This document shows, piece after piece, positions 45,255-54,471 of a DNA stretch of 64,000 nucleotides. The translations under genes and the position numbers were made by a program. The notes below the pieces were generated by a model. That model did not search any database. It was not told the origin of the DNA and saw only the letters and a program-made list of their open reading frames with translations. Within the stretch, counting starts at the first letter, position 1. Every line of letters begins with the position of its first letter. This stretch comes from JANMEB01 sp041745295 (GTDB lineage Bacteria > Planctomycetota > Planctomycetia > Pirellulales > Pirellulaceae), in the NCBI GenBank assembly GCA_041745295.1, contig JBGTJE010000050.1, positions 1 through 64,000 of the forward strand, in the 5' to 3' direction.

Positions 45255-48200
45255 ATGATCAACGCCGCACATTTTGGGTGGCTTTCAAAATGTCTGAGTC
45301 GCCGCACCAGGGCCGACCATTTTTCGCTTCGCCATCGCGCCATCCCTTCGGCATTGCTGAGTGAATTCTTGGAATCACGAGATCTATTGACGGGCGATTT
45401 CGTTTCGGCAATTCAGTTCGGAGCCGGAACAAACGATTCCGTGCAGGATATGTTCGTAGACGCGTCCGGCAATACCTATTTGACCGGATATTTTTCGGGG
45501 ACCGTCGATTTTGATCCCGGTCCTGCCGAGGCCATACTCGACGCGGGCAGCAGCGATACGGCCATCTGGCGTGCCGACGGCGATACAACTCCGAATTATT
45601 CCGATTGGAACGGGTCTTCCTTTGGAAGTGAGGAGGACTCTGCCAATGTCGGAGAGTGGCGAATCATCGACGGCGCCGAGTCACCAACCCGCGATGAAAA
45701 GATCGTGGTCGGTGTCCGCACGTCGGGCGTGATCTCCGGCGAGATGTATTCCAACGGAACTTGGACCGCGTTGCCGTTTTCGATCGCGTCAGGCGCGGCA
45801 TCGAACCAACATGGTTTCGACGTCGTCTACGAAAGCTTCAGTGGCTTGGCTTTGCTGGTTTGGAGCAATGGCTCGTCGAGCGCGGACAATGTTTCCTATC
45901 GCATTTGGAACGGCACGAGTTGGTCCGGCGCTCAAACGGTGACCTCACCGCTGGCAGGTGTTGCCAAGCAGATCCATCTTGCCGCAAGTCCGACGTCCAA
46001 TTCAATCCTCATGGTCGTTACCAACAACTTCGCGAACGACTACGCGATTGTCTGGAACGGCACCGCTTGGACCAACGGCGTCATACTGGGGGCGGGCCCG
46101 TCGCTGGGAACGACCGACTCCGCAGTGGCTTTTGAATCAACAACCGGTCAAGGCCTCGTCGTTTACGATAACTCCACGCTTGGTGGCGGCCTTGAGTATC
46201 GTACCTTGGTCGCCGGGACCTGGAGCGCGGCGACTGTCCTGAATGCGCCGGCCGGAATCTCAACGAGCGACGTTAACTTTGTCTCGCTCGCATCCGACCC
46301 GGGCAGCGATCGAATCGCACTCGGGGTGCTGACCGAAACGAATGAAGTTTGGTTTTCGGTTTGGGATGGCGCTGCCTGGACGTCCGACGTTGTGGCAACC
46401 TCAACATCTTCGGCCAATGCCGTTCTCAATATGGCAGTCGCTTTCGAGCGCGAAACGGGGAGGGTTGTGGCGACGTATGGCGTAGCCGCGACGAATTCCG
46501 TCCTCTACCGCCTGTGGACGGGCGGCGGTTGGACTGATGAATTGTCGGGGCCGGACATCGGCGCCGTGCCGAACTCGATGGCCTTAGCGCCTGATTCCTC
46601 GAGCGACCGAATCATGCTCGCAGTGCAGGACGAAAACCGCGCGCTTCATTACATCCAATGGGATGGCACCGAATGGGGTCCGGTCAATACCGTTGAATCG
46701 GACACGGGCGAAACGTCGGTCCAGCCGTTCTTATTCCTTTTTAACGCCTCGCCGAAAACCGAAGAAGCTTTTGTTGCTAAGTACACTTCCGCCGGGAGTT
46801 TGGTATGGGCACGAGGCTTTGGAGGCGGTCTCAATGATCGATGCAATGCGATCACCGTTGACAGTTCGGGCAACATTTATGTTACGGGCTCCTACAACAG
46901 AGGTTTCGCATCTCCCATTCCGACCAACGATTTCGATCCGGGTCCAGGGGTAGTGCGGTTGCCTGCAACATCGCTGGAAGAAATTTTTGTATCAAAGTTC
47001 GATGGTGATGGAGACCTGATTTGGGCAAAATCCTTTAGGGGCGGCAACTCGGTCGATGATGGACGAGCGATCGCGGTTGACAGTATCGGCAATGTGCACG
47101 TCGCGGGGATCTTTGGTGGTTTCGTGGATTTTGATCCGGAGCCACCAGGATATTTTCTTCAGTCTGGTTTCCGCGACACCTTTATTGCCAAACTGAACGG
47201 CGATGGGGAGTTAATCTGGGCGCGTTCATTTACGGGAATCTTCGGTAGCCCGAACGAAGTTACCAGCATAGGTCTAGACAATTTTGGCAATATCTACTTG
47301 TCCGGCGGCTTTAGCGGACTCGTCGATTTCGATCCAAGCCCCTTTTCGCTGATCCTTTCGAGTGGTTTTGGCGCGGACACATTCCTCGTCAAGTTAGACC
47401 TTAGTGGAGTGTTAATATCGGCGAAACAATTCGGCAGCGATTACGACTTCAGTTCGCTCGGAATGCTCGTAGGTCCGCTCGGCGATGTGTTGCTTTCCGG
47501 GACATTTTTCGGAAACGCAGACCTAGATCCGGGAATAGGCGTTGTTGAGTTGACTAGCCATGGATTGGGTGACGGTTTCTTGATGCAACTGGATACGAGT
47601 GGAAATCTGGTATGGGCGCGCGGCTTCGGAGGTAGCGGTGCAGATGCCGCCCGCGACGTAAAAAGGGATGGCGACAAGAACATTTACGTGACGGGAGATT
47701 TTGAAGATTTCTTTAATTACGGTGTCGGCGTGGATCTTCTGGAAAGCAACGGCGACACGGACGTTTTCGTGCTTCGACTAGACAACGCCATCAACCTTTC
47801 GTGGGTCAAGTCGTTCGGTGGAGACGATGACGATACGGGCAACGCCATTGGCTTGGACAGCTTGGGATTCATTTACGTGGCCGGAGCGTTTCGTAGGGAA
47901 GTCGATTTCGACCCAGGCCTTGGAACAAGCGAATTAACCAGTGAAGGCAGGATCGATGGGTTCCTCGCTCGTTTGACGCAGGAACTCGTTTTCACGACGT
48001 CGGGGGTTGGTCCCGACGACATCGTCGTCCGGCGCAATGGAGCCATGATTGAGATTTTCGATCGAAATCTTGGGATCGTTGTCGAACAAGCAGTCCTTAA
48101 CCAAGTTCTCGGTATTCAGCTTAACGGCCAATCGGGCGAAGCAGACGCGTTCACGGTCGATTTCGAGTTTGGTGGAACCTTCCCGACGGTTCACCCTTTG

Positions 48201-49271
48201 GTCATTTCCGGTGACGCGGGTGAAGGCGACACGTTCAACTATGTCGGAACCACACGAGAATTGACCGTATATCGTCCGTCCAAAAACTTGATCGACGCGA
48301 GTCGCTTCACGTGGGATGGCAGGTTGATCTTGTTAAACGGCATCGACAACGTCAATTTGACGAGATCGAGTTCGTTCCGGCTGCAGACACGAGGCAGCAC
48401 CGACGTGTTAAACGTCTCTCCAGCCGCAGGATTTGACGGCGTCAACGCGACGCGGATCACCGGTACAAGCTCGGGCATCTCGATCGGGACCGTGACCTTT
48501 GACAACGTGCCATACTTTACGCTCGATACGGCCGAGACGGATGGAATAGGTGCATTGGCTAACGATAACGTGTCCGTAGCCCCAGATGGACTAAAAGCGC
48601 TCGGGCTGTTCGACGTCAATGTGACAACAGGAAATGGGTCCGACCAGTTTTACGTGGATACCCCTGATCTATTGCTTCCTGTGTTGGGAGGCGTATTCCG
48701 CTATCGAGCCGGGGCCGAGATCGATTTGTTGGCAGTCACGGGCGATGTGGATTGGCGCATCAACCATTCACGCGTGCTCAGCAGTTTAGGCAATGGCCGT
48801 ATATTCTTCTCCGAATTGGAAACGGCATCGATGACCGGCGGACCCAGCAGTAACCTTCTCATCGCTGTTGGCTTTTCAGGCAATGTGACTCTGAATGGCG
48901 GAGACGGGAACGACACGTTGCGCGGCGGCCCAGGTAACGACGTCCTCAACGGTGGCGGCGGCAATGACCTCGTGGTTGGAAATGGAGGCGCCGACGAATA
49001 TATTCTGGAAGGAACCTCGGTCGCAGACGATCTGCGGCTCCGATTTGTGACGCCTACAAAACAAACGTTTGAGCGCAGAAACGTCGGAAGCGCGGTCATT
49101 CTCGAATTGGATTCGATCATCAACGATGCGAGCGACAAAGTTCGAATCAACGCGCTCGACGGCGATGATCTGATCAGCGTGCAATTAGCGATCGCGCTGC
49201 CAGGCGTCGCCGACGGCGGCATCGGAACGGACGCGTTCTCGGTCCCCGGAAATTGGGTCACGGTCAACTGA
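45255..49271 (+). CDS. Secreted SBBP beta-propeller / RTX calcium-binding protein
   Basis: A 1338-residue exported protein. The N-terminus lacks a classic signal peptide but has LESRDLL near 38, like the LEPRxLL motif of planctomycete surface proteins. Seven SBBP-type repeats follow (consensus DSSGNIYVTG, VDFDPGPG, FVAKxxxDGxLxWA), enough for one closed seven-bladed propeller. Repeat 1 is split by residues about 98-500, which carry roughly eight WNGTxW-type units. A beta-rich region is followed near 1216-1250 by RTX nonapeptides (LNGGDGNDTLRGGPGNDVL) that bind calcium. Probably a cell-surface or matrix protein. AAGGGAAAA precedes the start. Confidence 0.9.
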   Translation: MINAAHFGWLSKCLSRRTRADHFSLRHRAIPSALLSEFLESRDLLTGDFVSAIQFGAGTNDSVQDMFVDASGNTYLTGYFSGTVDFDPGPAEAILDAGSSDTAIWRADGDTTPNYSDWNGSSFGSEEDSANVGEWRIIDGAESPTRDEKIVVGVRTSGVISGEMYSNGTWTALPFSIASGAASNQHGFDVVYESFSGLALLVWSNGSSSADNVSYRIWNGTSWSGAQTVTSPLAGVAKQIHLAASPTSNSILMVVTNNFANDYAIVWNGTAWTNGVILGAGPSLGTTDSAVAFESTTGQGLVVYDNSTLGGGLEYRTLVAGTWSAATVLNAPAGISTSDVNFVSLASDPGSDRIALGVLTETNEVWFSVWDGAAWTSDVVATSTSSANAVLNMAVAFERETGRVVATYGVAATNSVLYRLWTGGGWTDELSGPDIGAVPNSMALAPDSSSDRIMLAVQDENRALHYIQWDGTEWGPVNTVESDTGETSVQPFLFLFNASPKTEEAFVAKYTSAGSLVWARGFGGGLNDRCNAITVDSSGNIYVTGSYNRGFASPIPTNDFDPGPGVVRLPATSLEEIFVSKFDGDGDLIWAKSFRGGNSVDDGRAIAVDSIGNVHVAGIFGGFVDFDPEPPGYFLQSGFRDTFIAKLNGDGELIWARSFTGIFGSPNEVTSIGLDNFGNIYLSGGFSGLVDFDPSPFSLILSSGFGADTFLVKLDLSGVLISAKQFGSDYDFSSLGMLVGPLGDVLLSGTFFGNADLDPGIGVVELTSHGLGDGFLMQLDTSGNLVWARGFGGSGADAARDVKRDGDKNIYVTGDFEDFFNYGVGVDLLESNGDTDVFVLRLDNAINLSWVKSFGGDDDDTGNAIGLDSLGFIYVAGAFRREVDFDPGLGTSELTSEGRIDGFLARLTQELVFTTSGVGPDDIVVRRNGAMIEIFDRNLGIVVEQAVLNQVLGIQLNGQSGEADAFTVDFEFGGTFPTVHPLVISGDAGEGDTFNYVGTTRELTVYRPSKNLIDASRFTWDGRLILLNGIDNVNLTRSSSFRLQTRGSTDVLNVSPAAGFDGVNATRITGTSSGISIGTVTFDNVPYFTLDTAETDGIGALANDNVSVAPDGLKALGLFDVNVTTGNGSDQFYVDTPDLLLPVLGGVFRYRAGAEIDLLAVTGDVDWRINHSRVLSSLGNGRIFFSELETASMTGGPSSNLLIAVGFSGNVTLNGGDGNDTLRGGPGNDVLNGGGGNDLVVGNGGADEYILEGTSVADDLRLRFVTPTKQTFERRNVGSAVILELDSIINDASDKVRINALDGDDLISVQLAIALPGVADGGIGTDAFSVPGNWVTVN

Positions 49272-49453
49272 TAGGATTGGACTCAACGACGATTTCCGCA
49301 AGTTTATTTTCCGCATGATGTTGGCCCTCTGCGTGGATGTGTAAAAAATCCCAGGCCTGCGAAGCCTTCGGCCTGAGCTAGGCAAACGGCTGGGCCTTCG
49401 GCCCGCAAAGCACAGTTGCCCGGTCAATTCCGCGTCTCAGTGTCGACAAAGCA
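49272..49453. repeat. Intergenic hairpins with CCTTCGG loops
   Basis: Between convergent genes, 49352-49410 contains palindromic GC-rich segments (AGGCCTGCGAAGCCTTCGGC, then GGGCC-TTC-GGCCC). They could act as hairpins ending transcription from either side, but no T-run is present. Confidence 0.4.
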
Positions 49454-50257
49454 CTATTCGCGCATTGCCTTTTCCACGAGCGCATGATCGAAATAGTTGA
49501 TGCTCATTCCGGCATCGATCACCAAGCGCTGTGCCGTGATCCCAGACGAGCGTGGGCTGAGCAAAAAACAAACTGCGTTGGCAACTTCTTCGGTGCTTAC
49601 AGCGCGGCGGCGCGGAATCACTTGTTCCGCGTACAAGTACGAGTGCGCGTAACCGGGAATCCCGGCCGAAGCCGACGTTTTCAGCAAACTCGGCGCCACG
49701 GCATTAAAGCGGACTTCGGAAAACCGCGAAAAGCTCTTGGTCAGGAACGCCAGCGACGAGTCCAACGCCGCTTTAATGGGCGCCATAAAGCCGTAGTTCT
49801 CGCTGGCCATGGTCGTCGTCGAAATCGAAATCGTGACCACCGAAGCGTCAGAACTGAGCAAATCCTTCAGCGCATTAGATAGGGCAATGAGCGAGTAACA
49901 GGAAATGTCCAACGACCGCAAGAACTGTTGTTTTCCCGTCTCGTGAAACGGACGAAGGCCTCCCGAATAATCGGCAAACGCGATCGAATGGACCAGTCCG
50001 GCGAGCTTGCCGCCCGCGACAAGATCATCTCGAACGCGATCGATCTGGTCCGGAAATTCGACGTCGCAAACGAGCATCTCGCGTCCGGGCAAAAGCTTGC
50101 CCACCGTCTCGCGACGTTGCTCGGACCGTACGACATAGACGACGCGAGCTCCGGCTTCCTCCAATTGTTGACCGACGACAAAGGCGACGCTTTTTCGATT
50201 CGCCGCGCCAAACACAGCGATCCGCTGATCTTTCAATTGCAAATAGTCCACGCTCAT
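49454..50257 (-). CDS. fabI: Enoyl-[acyl-carrier-protein] reductase (NADH), FabI type
   Basis: Catalyses the last reduction of each fatty acid elongation cycle. Cofactor motif GAANRKSVAFVVGQQL, HSIAFAD, and the Tyr-x6-Lys catalytic pair in YGFMAPIKAAL are visible; VRFNAVAPSLLKTSA and GITAQRLVIDAGMSI complete the family. The length of 267 residues is normal. Its ATG overlaps the stop of the upstream fabZ-like gene by 4 nt, so elongation-cycle dehydratase and reductase are translationally coupled. Confidence 0.93.
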   Translation of the reverse strand: MSVDYLQLKDQRIAVFGAANRKSVAFVVGQQLEEAGARVVYVVRSEQRRETVGKLLPGREMLVCDVEFPDQIDRVRDDLVAGGKLAGLVHSIAFADYSGGLRPFHETGKQQFLRSLDISCYSLIALSNALKDLLSSDASVVTISISTTTMASENYGFMAPIKAALDSSLAFLTKSFSRFSEVRFNAVAPSLLKTSASAGIPGYAHSYLYAEQVIPRRRAVSTEEVANAVCFLLSPRSSGITAQRLVIDAGMSINYFDHALVEKAMRE

Positions 50258-50688
50258 TCGACTCCCCTGATCATCGCTGCAAATCGCAAACTCGCGGCCA
50301 ATTGTTCGCCCAATTTAATCGAGGCCGCAAAAAAAGTGGCATTGCTCAGTTGCTCTTCGCGTTCCACCAAGATCGTGATCGAATCCCCAGGCCGAACCAG
50401 TTGCTTGAAGCGAACGTCGTTCACTCGAGTTAAGACGGGAATACCGGCCGTCGCTGTTCCCCAGCATGCTGCCAACAAAGCGCCGGCCTGCGCCGCGCAT
50501 TCGCACAAAATGAGTCCCGGCACAATCGGCTGGCCGGGATAATGCCCGTGAAAAAAAAACTCGTCTGCCCGAAACGTCTTGCGACAAAGAATCGACGACT
50601 CGTGCAGCTCGACAACCGAGTCAATCAGCAACATCGGCGGGCGATGCGGAATTTTGCACTGAATGAATGCTGGATCGGTTGGTTGCAT
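50254..50688 (-). CDS. fabZ: 3-hydroxyacyl-ACP dehydratase, FabZ family
   Basis: Dehydrates 3-hydroxyacyl-ACP in fatty acid synthesis. The hot-dog fold signature FFHGHYPGQPIVPG carries the catalytic His, and LCECAAQAGALLA the catalytic Glu. The start MQPTDPAF at 50688 (144 residues) has GGAAG upstream; the frame extends nine codons further. It lies 45 nt after queA on the same strand and overlaps fabI by 4 nt. Confidence 0.9.
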   Translation of the reverse strand: MQPTDPAFIQCKIPHRPPMLLIDSVVELHESSILCRKTFRADEFFFHGHYPGQPIVPGLILCECAAQAGALLAACWGTATAGIPVLTRVNDVRFKQLVRPGDSITILVEREEQLSNATFFAASIKLGEQLAASLRFAAMIRGVE

Positions 50689-50733
50689 CGAACTTCCGGA
50701 TGACAAGAATGGCACTTCACGCGTTGGTCCATT

Positions 50734-51816
50734 TTATAGGATTAACATGGCATCGCCGTAGCTAAAGAAGCGGTATTTCTCAGCAATTGCAGCCGCATAG
50801 GCCCGCCGCATCAATGCACTCCCTCCGAACGCATGCACCAGTACCATAAGAGTCGACCGGGGAAGGTGAAAGTTTGTTACCAATGCATCGACACCCAAAA
50901 ACTTGTGCCCCGGCCGAATGAAAAGTTGGGTCATGTCGGACCAGGCCATCAGCGTTCCATCCGATCGGACCGCGGATTCCAATACCCGAACGGAGGTCGT
51001 CCCAACCGCAATGATTCGACCAGCCGCTGCACGGACCTGATTCAATCGATCGGCGTGTTCGGCACGAAGGATTCCAAACTCCGCGTGCATTCGATGGTCG
51101 TCCAGCCGTTCCACGGCGATGGGACGAAACGTGCCGGTCCCAACGTGTAGTGTCACTGGGCAAATGGCGATCCCCTGATCCACCAATTGTCGGAGCATCG
51201 ATTGCGTTAGATGCAAACCGGCGGTGGGTGCCGCGACCGATCCCGGATGTTTCGCGAACACCGTTTGGTAGTTGGCGAAATCGGAATCCACCATATTTCC
51301 CGCTCGTATGTAATGCGGCAATGGAACGCGACCGATCTGTTGAAGGACTTGGGCTGGTTCAAGATCGGTCAGCAGCCGTGCCGCCCAGGATCCCTCGCCC
51401 AATCGAGCCAACATCACCAATTCGCAAAAATCTCGACCATTGCGGTCCTGCAAAACAATTTGATGATTGGGCTGCAGTTGCGATCGCGTCTTGCAAAGCA
51501 GGCGGATCAACTGCGGTTGCAAGTCGGATTCAAGCCACAGACCATGCCAACGCCCTTTGGTGTCCTTGCGGTAACCCACCAACTTCGCAGGGACTACGCG
51601 CGAATCGTTTACGACGAGAGCGTCTCCTTCGCGAATGAGTTCCGGCAAGTCGCGAAAATGGTGGTGCTCGATCGTCGCGTCTTTGCGACGGACGACCATC
51701 AATCGGGAATCGCTTCGATTCGCGAGCGGCTGTTGCGCGATGAGGTCCTTGGGCAATTCGTATTCGAATTGATTCAATTCCGTCACCGGGTTCGAATGGG
51801 GTCGCGAATTCGTCAT
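50734..51816 (-). CDS. queA: S-adenosylmethionine:tRNA ribosyltransferase-isomerase
   Basis: Transfers the ribosyl part of SAM to 7-aminomethyl-deazaguanine in tRNA, the penultimate step to queuosine. Typical motifs are FEYELPKDLIAQQPL (17-31), NDSRVVPAKLVG, AAPTAGLHLT, LHVGTGTFRPI and NFHLPRSTLMVLV. At 360 residues it is full length. It is the first gene of a queA-fabZ-fabI run. Confidence 0.95.
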   Translation of the reverse strand: MTNSRPHSNPVTELNQFEYELPKDLIAQQPLANRSDSRLMVVRRKDATIEHHHFRDLPELIREGDALVVNDSRVVPAKLVGYRKDTKGRWHGLWLESDLQPQLIRLLCKTRSQLQPNHQIVLQDRNGRDFCELVMLARLGEGSWAARLLTDLEPAQVLQQIGRVPLPHYIRAGNMVDSDFANYQTVFAKHPGSVAAPTAGLHLTQSMLRQLVDQGIAICPVTLHVGTGTFRPIAVERLDDHRMHAEFGILRAEHADRLNQVRAAAGRIIAVGTTSVRVLESAVRSDGTLMAWSDMTQLFIRPGHKFLGVDALVTNFHLPRSTLMVLVHAFGGSALMRRAYAAAIAEKYRFFSYGDAMLIL

Positions 51817-52324
51817 TTGTCCGCTAGGTCAAATATGAAAGACGTCACTCTAGACTCTAGTCGTCGCATCCATCACCTCAAAAGCCGCCAGAGGGCCCCT
51901 CCGTCTTGGGTGGGGGATTCCTTCCCGTTTTGCCTACCGAGACGAGAAAAAAGTTTCTTGCCTCGCGCCGCGAAATTAGGCCGAAAATGACTCGCTAGCA
52001 ACCAATCTTCAAGAAGTTTCCCGAATTCACGTTGACCCCGATCCCGTTCTATTTATCTTTTCCGTTTCAGGCTGATTGGTATCCGGTACGCGGTTTCGAT
52101 CGGCTCTGAGTTCCTTTCTCGTTCCTGGAATACTACCAGGTACGTCCGTCCGTAAGTCCGCGGCGTCAATCAAGTCACGTTGTTAAACCACAGGGCAACC
52201 GACTTGCCGAAGCACAGGATGAACTTTAAACCGGGGAGCGACTGCAACATTCAACAACGTTCAGTCGGCGGCAAACGACCCGACGGTACATGAAGTACCA
52301 GGGTCGTTTTTTTTTGAATTCATC
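51817..52324 (+). promoter_or_regulatory. Long structured leader region upstream of rsmH
   Basis: This 508-nt spacer between divergent queA and rsmH has no mraZ gene, although mraZ usually precedes rsmH. Near 52242-52268 a hairpin can form (CGACTG plus AAC pairing with GTTCAGTCG). It is followed directly by the terminator at 52274-52315. The arrangement suggests a transcribed leader that controls rsmH by premature termination. Confidence 0.45.
52274..52315 (+). terminator. Intrinsic terminator 10 nt before the rsmH start
   Basis: AACGACCC (52274-52281) pairs with GGGTCGTT (52301-52308), with an inner GGTAC/GTACC pairing, followed by seven more T residues. It points into rsmH and ends just before the ATG. 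A promoter cannot fit between it and the gene, so rsmH needs read-through or an anti-terminator. Confidence 0.9.
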
Positions 52325-53236
52325 ATGACCGTCCATCAGCCCGTTCTAGCAAAACAAATCGTCGAGTGGTTGGGCGTCGTCCCGGGTATGACGATCGTGG
52401 ATGGGACATTTGGGGGCGGCGGACACGCCGCGCTGCTAGCGGAAAAGGCTTCTCCAGGCGGGGTGGTGATTGCCTTGGATCGGGATCCGCACGCCATGGC
52501 CGCTGTGCGCGGCCGATTCGCGGGTGTGCCCGTGAAATTATTCACTGCCAGCTACGTCGATTTGCCGGCGGTCCTACGTTCAATTTCCATTGACGCGGTC
52601 GACGCGATTCTGTTGGATCTAGGACTTTCCAGTGATCAACTTGCGGACCCTGCACGCGGATTTAGCTTTCAGGACGGCGGCGAATTGGATATGCGGTTCG
52701 ATCCGCGGTCAGGCGAAGCGGCTTGGGAACTCATCCAGCGACTAAGTGAGAAGGAACTGGCCAACGTGATTTACGAGTTTGGCGAAGAACGATTCAGTCG
52801 CCGCATTGCGCGGCGCATCGTCGAGGAGCGACAGCGGCAGCCGATCCGTTCCGCGGATCAGCTGGCGGTCTTGGTTCGTCGTTGCGTGCCGCGTTCCCGT
52901 GGTCATGCAATCGACCCAGCCACTCGGACGTTTCAGGCATTGCGAATTGCGGTCAACGACGAATTGACGGGGCTTCAAACCGCGATGGAGACCTTGCCTG
53001 TACAACTCCGGCCCAACGGCCGAATCGCCGTAATCAGTTTTCATTCACTCGAGGACCGAATCGTCAAGTTTGCGTTCCGCGGTGATCCCACGCTGGACGT
53101 TTTGACCAAACGGCCGATTCGGGCTGACGACGACGAACAAGCTGACAACCCCCGCGCACGGAGCGCTCGGCTGCGAGTTGCCCGAAAGCGCCTACCGAAT
53201 GAACCCTCTAAGTCCCGGAATAAATGGCCTCGTTAA
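52325..53236 (+). CDS. rsmH: 16S rRNA (cytosine(1402)-N(4))-methyltransferase
   Basis: Methylates C1402 in the ribosomal P site. The 303-residue protein has the SAM-binding VDGTFGGGGHAALL (21-34) and LDRDPHAM, plus LLDLGLSSDQLADPARGFSF, RTFQALRIAVNDEL and ISFHSLEDRIVKF. In most bacteria this gene is second in the division and cell wall (dcw) cluster. Here it is followed 9 nt later by a membrane LysM protein, with no ftsI, murE or mraY. Confidence 0.96.
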   Translation: MTVHQPVLAKQIVEWLGVVPGMTIVDGTFGGGGHAALLAEKASPGGVVIALDRDPHAMAAVRGRFAGVPVKLFTASYVDLPAVLRSISIDAVDAILLDLGLSSDQLADPARGFSFQDGGELDMRFDPRSGEAAWELIQRLSEKELANVIYEFGEERFSRRIARRIVEERQRQPIRSADQLAVLVRRCVPRSRGHAIDPATRTFQALRIAVNDELTGLQTAMETLPVQLRPNGRIAVISFHSLEDRIVKFAFRGDPTLDVLTKRPIRADDDEQADNPRARSARLRVARKRLPNEPSKSRNKWPR

Positions 53237-53245
53237 CTTGATCGA

Positions 53246-54421
53246 ATGGATTCGACCATGGACCGCGAAGAAGCATTGAGGCGACAATTCGTACGCGAAG
53301 CCAGAATCGGGGTGACGCTAATCGGCGCAACCCTCGCGGTTTTCGTCGTTGTCGCCTATTACAAAATGAGCGGGCGTTTCAGCAGCACGATGGAGTTGGG
53401 GAGCGCCGCCAACCTCACAGCGTCGACACTGAATCCGCAATTACAACGCACCCATGCCACGAATGCAACCGTCGCCGCAATCCAAGCCGCGACGCGTTCC
53501 GTGGTCGATCAAGTCGAGCCCCAGCGTGGAGACACTTCGCCGACGCAAGCCCCTCCCATGCCCATTCCCAAAGTATTTAACGAAAGTAGCATCCCGGCTT
53601 CCGAGTTGCCGGAAAAAGATTCCGAGCCGGCCGACGATCCTTCGGCGCAAATCACGGGTCGCAAATCCGATACCAATATGCCTCTGGTCGCTCCCGCGGA
53701 AGTTTCCGAAAATCGTCGAAACTTCACTCCAACGCCATTGGTCCCCGAGACAATAGACGACAAACAAGATTTCTCTACAGCCGTCACCAGAAACCATAAC
53801 GCACGAATACCTGTCTCGGCGCCAATGCGGTCCACTATTCGACAAGTCCATTCGAACGAACCGAATTCTGTGCTCAACCGGCCCATTCCGGCCGTTCGTG
53901 TCGATTCGGAAGTGGATATCCCGGTCGGAAATCGACGCATCGAAGCGGTCGGCAATGCGACCGATTCTTTCGGGCCGACAGCGGAAAGCGAAATGGTCGT
54001 GCGATTGGCGCCGAATGAAAGTTTGTGGGCGGTCGCCCAAAAGCAATACGGTGACGGACAATACTTTCGGGCGCTCGCCGCGTACAACGGATTCAATAAA
54101 ACGACCTCCGCTCAACCGACAATCGGAAGTGAAATTCGCTTACCAAGCCTCGAGCGGTTGCGAGCCGAGTTTCCGGCACTCATGCCGAATGAACTCGGGC
54201 CATCAGGCACCGGGGATCCGGATGTACACAACGACCTTTTGGCCGCGAAAACGTATGTCACCGCAGTCAACGAGACGTTGTTTGGAATTGCTCGCGATCA
54301 ATTGGGCCAGGCCTCTCGTTACGTGGAGATTATCGAACTCAACGCGAATCAGTTGCCCGACGGCGTGACGTCCAATACCAAGCTCCCCGCCGGCGTGCGG
54401 TTGGTGCTCACGCACAAGTGA
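53246..54421 (+). CDS. Membrane-anchored LysM protein in the ftsL position
   Basis: A 391-residue protein with a short cytoplasmic head, one membrane helix (about 21-41, IGVTLIGATLAVFVVVAYY), a long disordered Ser/Thr/Pro-rich stretch, and two C-terminal LysM-like modules (about 250-305 with ESLWAVAQKQYGDG, and 330-391 with ETLFGIARDQLGQ). LysM modules bind peptidoglycan or chitin-like glycans. Placement right after rsmH is where ftsL normally lies, and the topology is FtsL-like, but no FtsL coiled coil is seen. An internal ATG at 53258 is an alternative start. Confidence 0.85.
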   Translation: MDSTMDREEALRRQFVREARIGVTLIGATLAVFVVVAYYKMSGRFSSTMELGSAANLTASTLNPQLQRTHATNATVAAIQAATRSVVDQVEPQRGDTSPTQAPPMPIPKVFNESSIPASELPEKDSEPADDPSAQITGRKSDTNMPLVAPAEVSENRRNFTPTPLVPETIDDKQDFSTAVTRNHNARIPVSAPMRSTIRQVHSNEPNSVLNRPIPAVRVDSEVDIPVGNRRIEAVGNATDSFGPTAESEMVVRLAPNESLWAVAQKQYGDGQYFRALAAYNGFNKTTSAQPTIGSEIRLPSLERLRAEFPALMPNELGPSGTGDPDVHNDLLAAKTYVTAVNETLFGIARDQLGQASRYVEIIELNANQLPDGVTSNTKLPAGVRLVLTHK

Positions 54422-54471
54422 TCGTCGAGTCCTTTGTTTAACGGCAAGCCGCAGGCGGCGGCGGACACAGG

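Noticed and set aside
51817..52324. mraZ gene upstream of rsmH
   Set aside because: No frame encodes the AbrB-like mraZ repeats; the region is non-coding.
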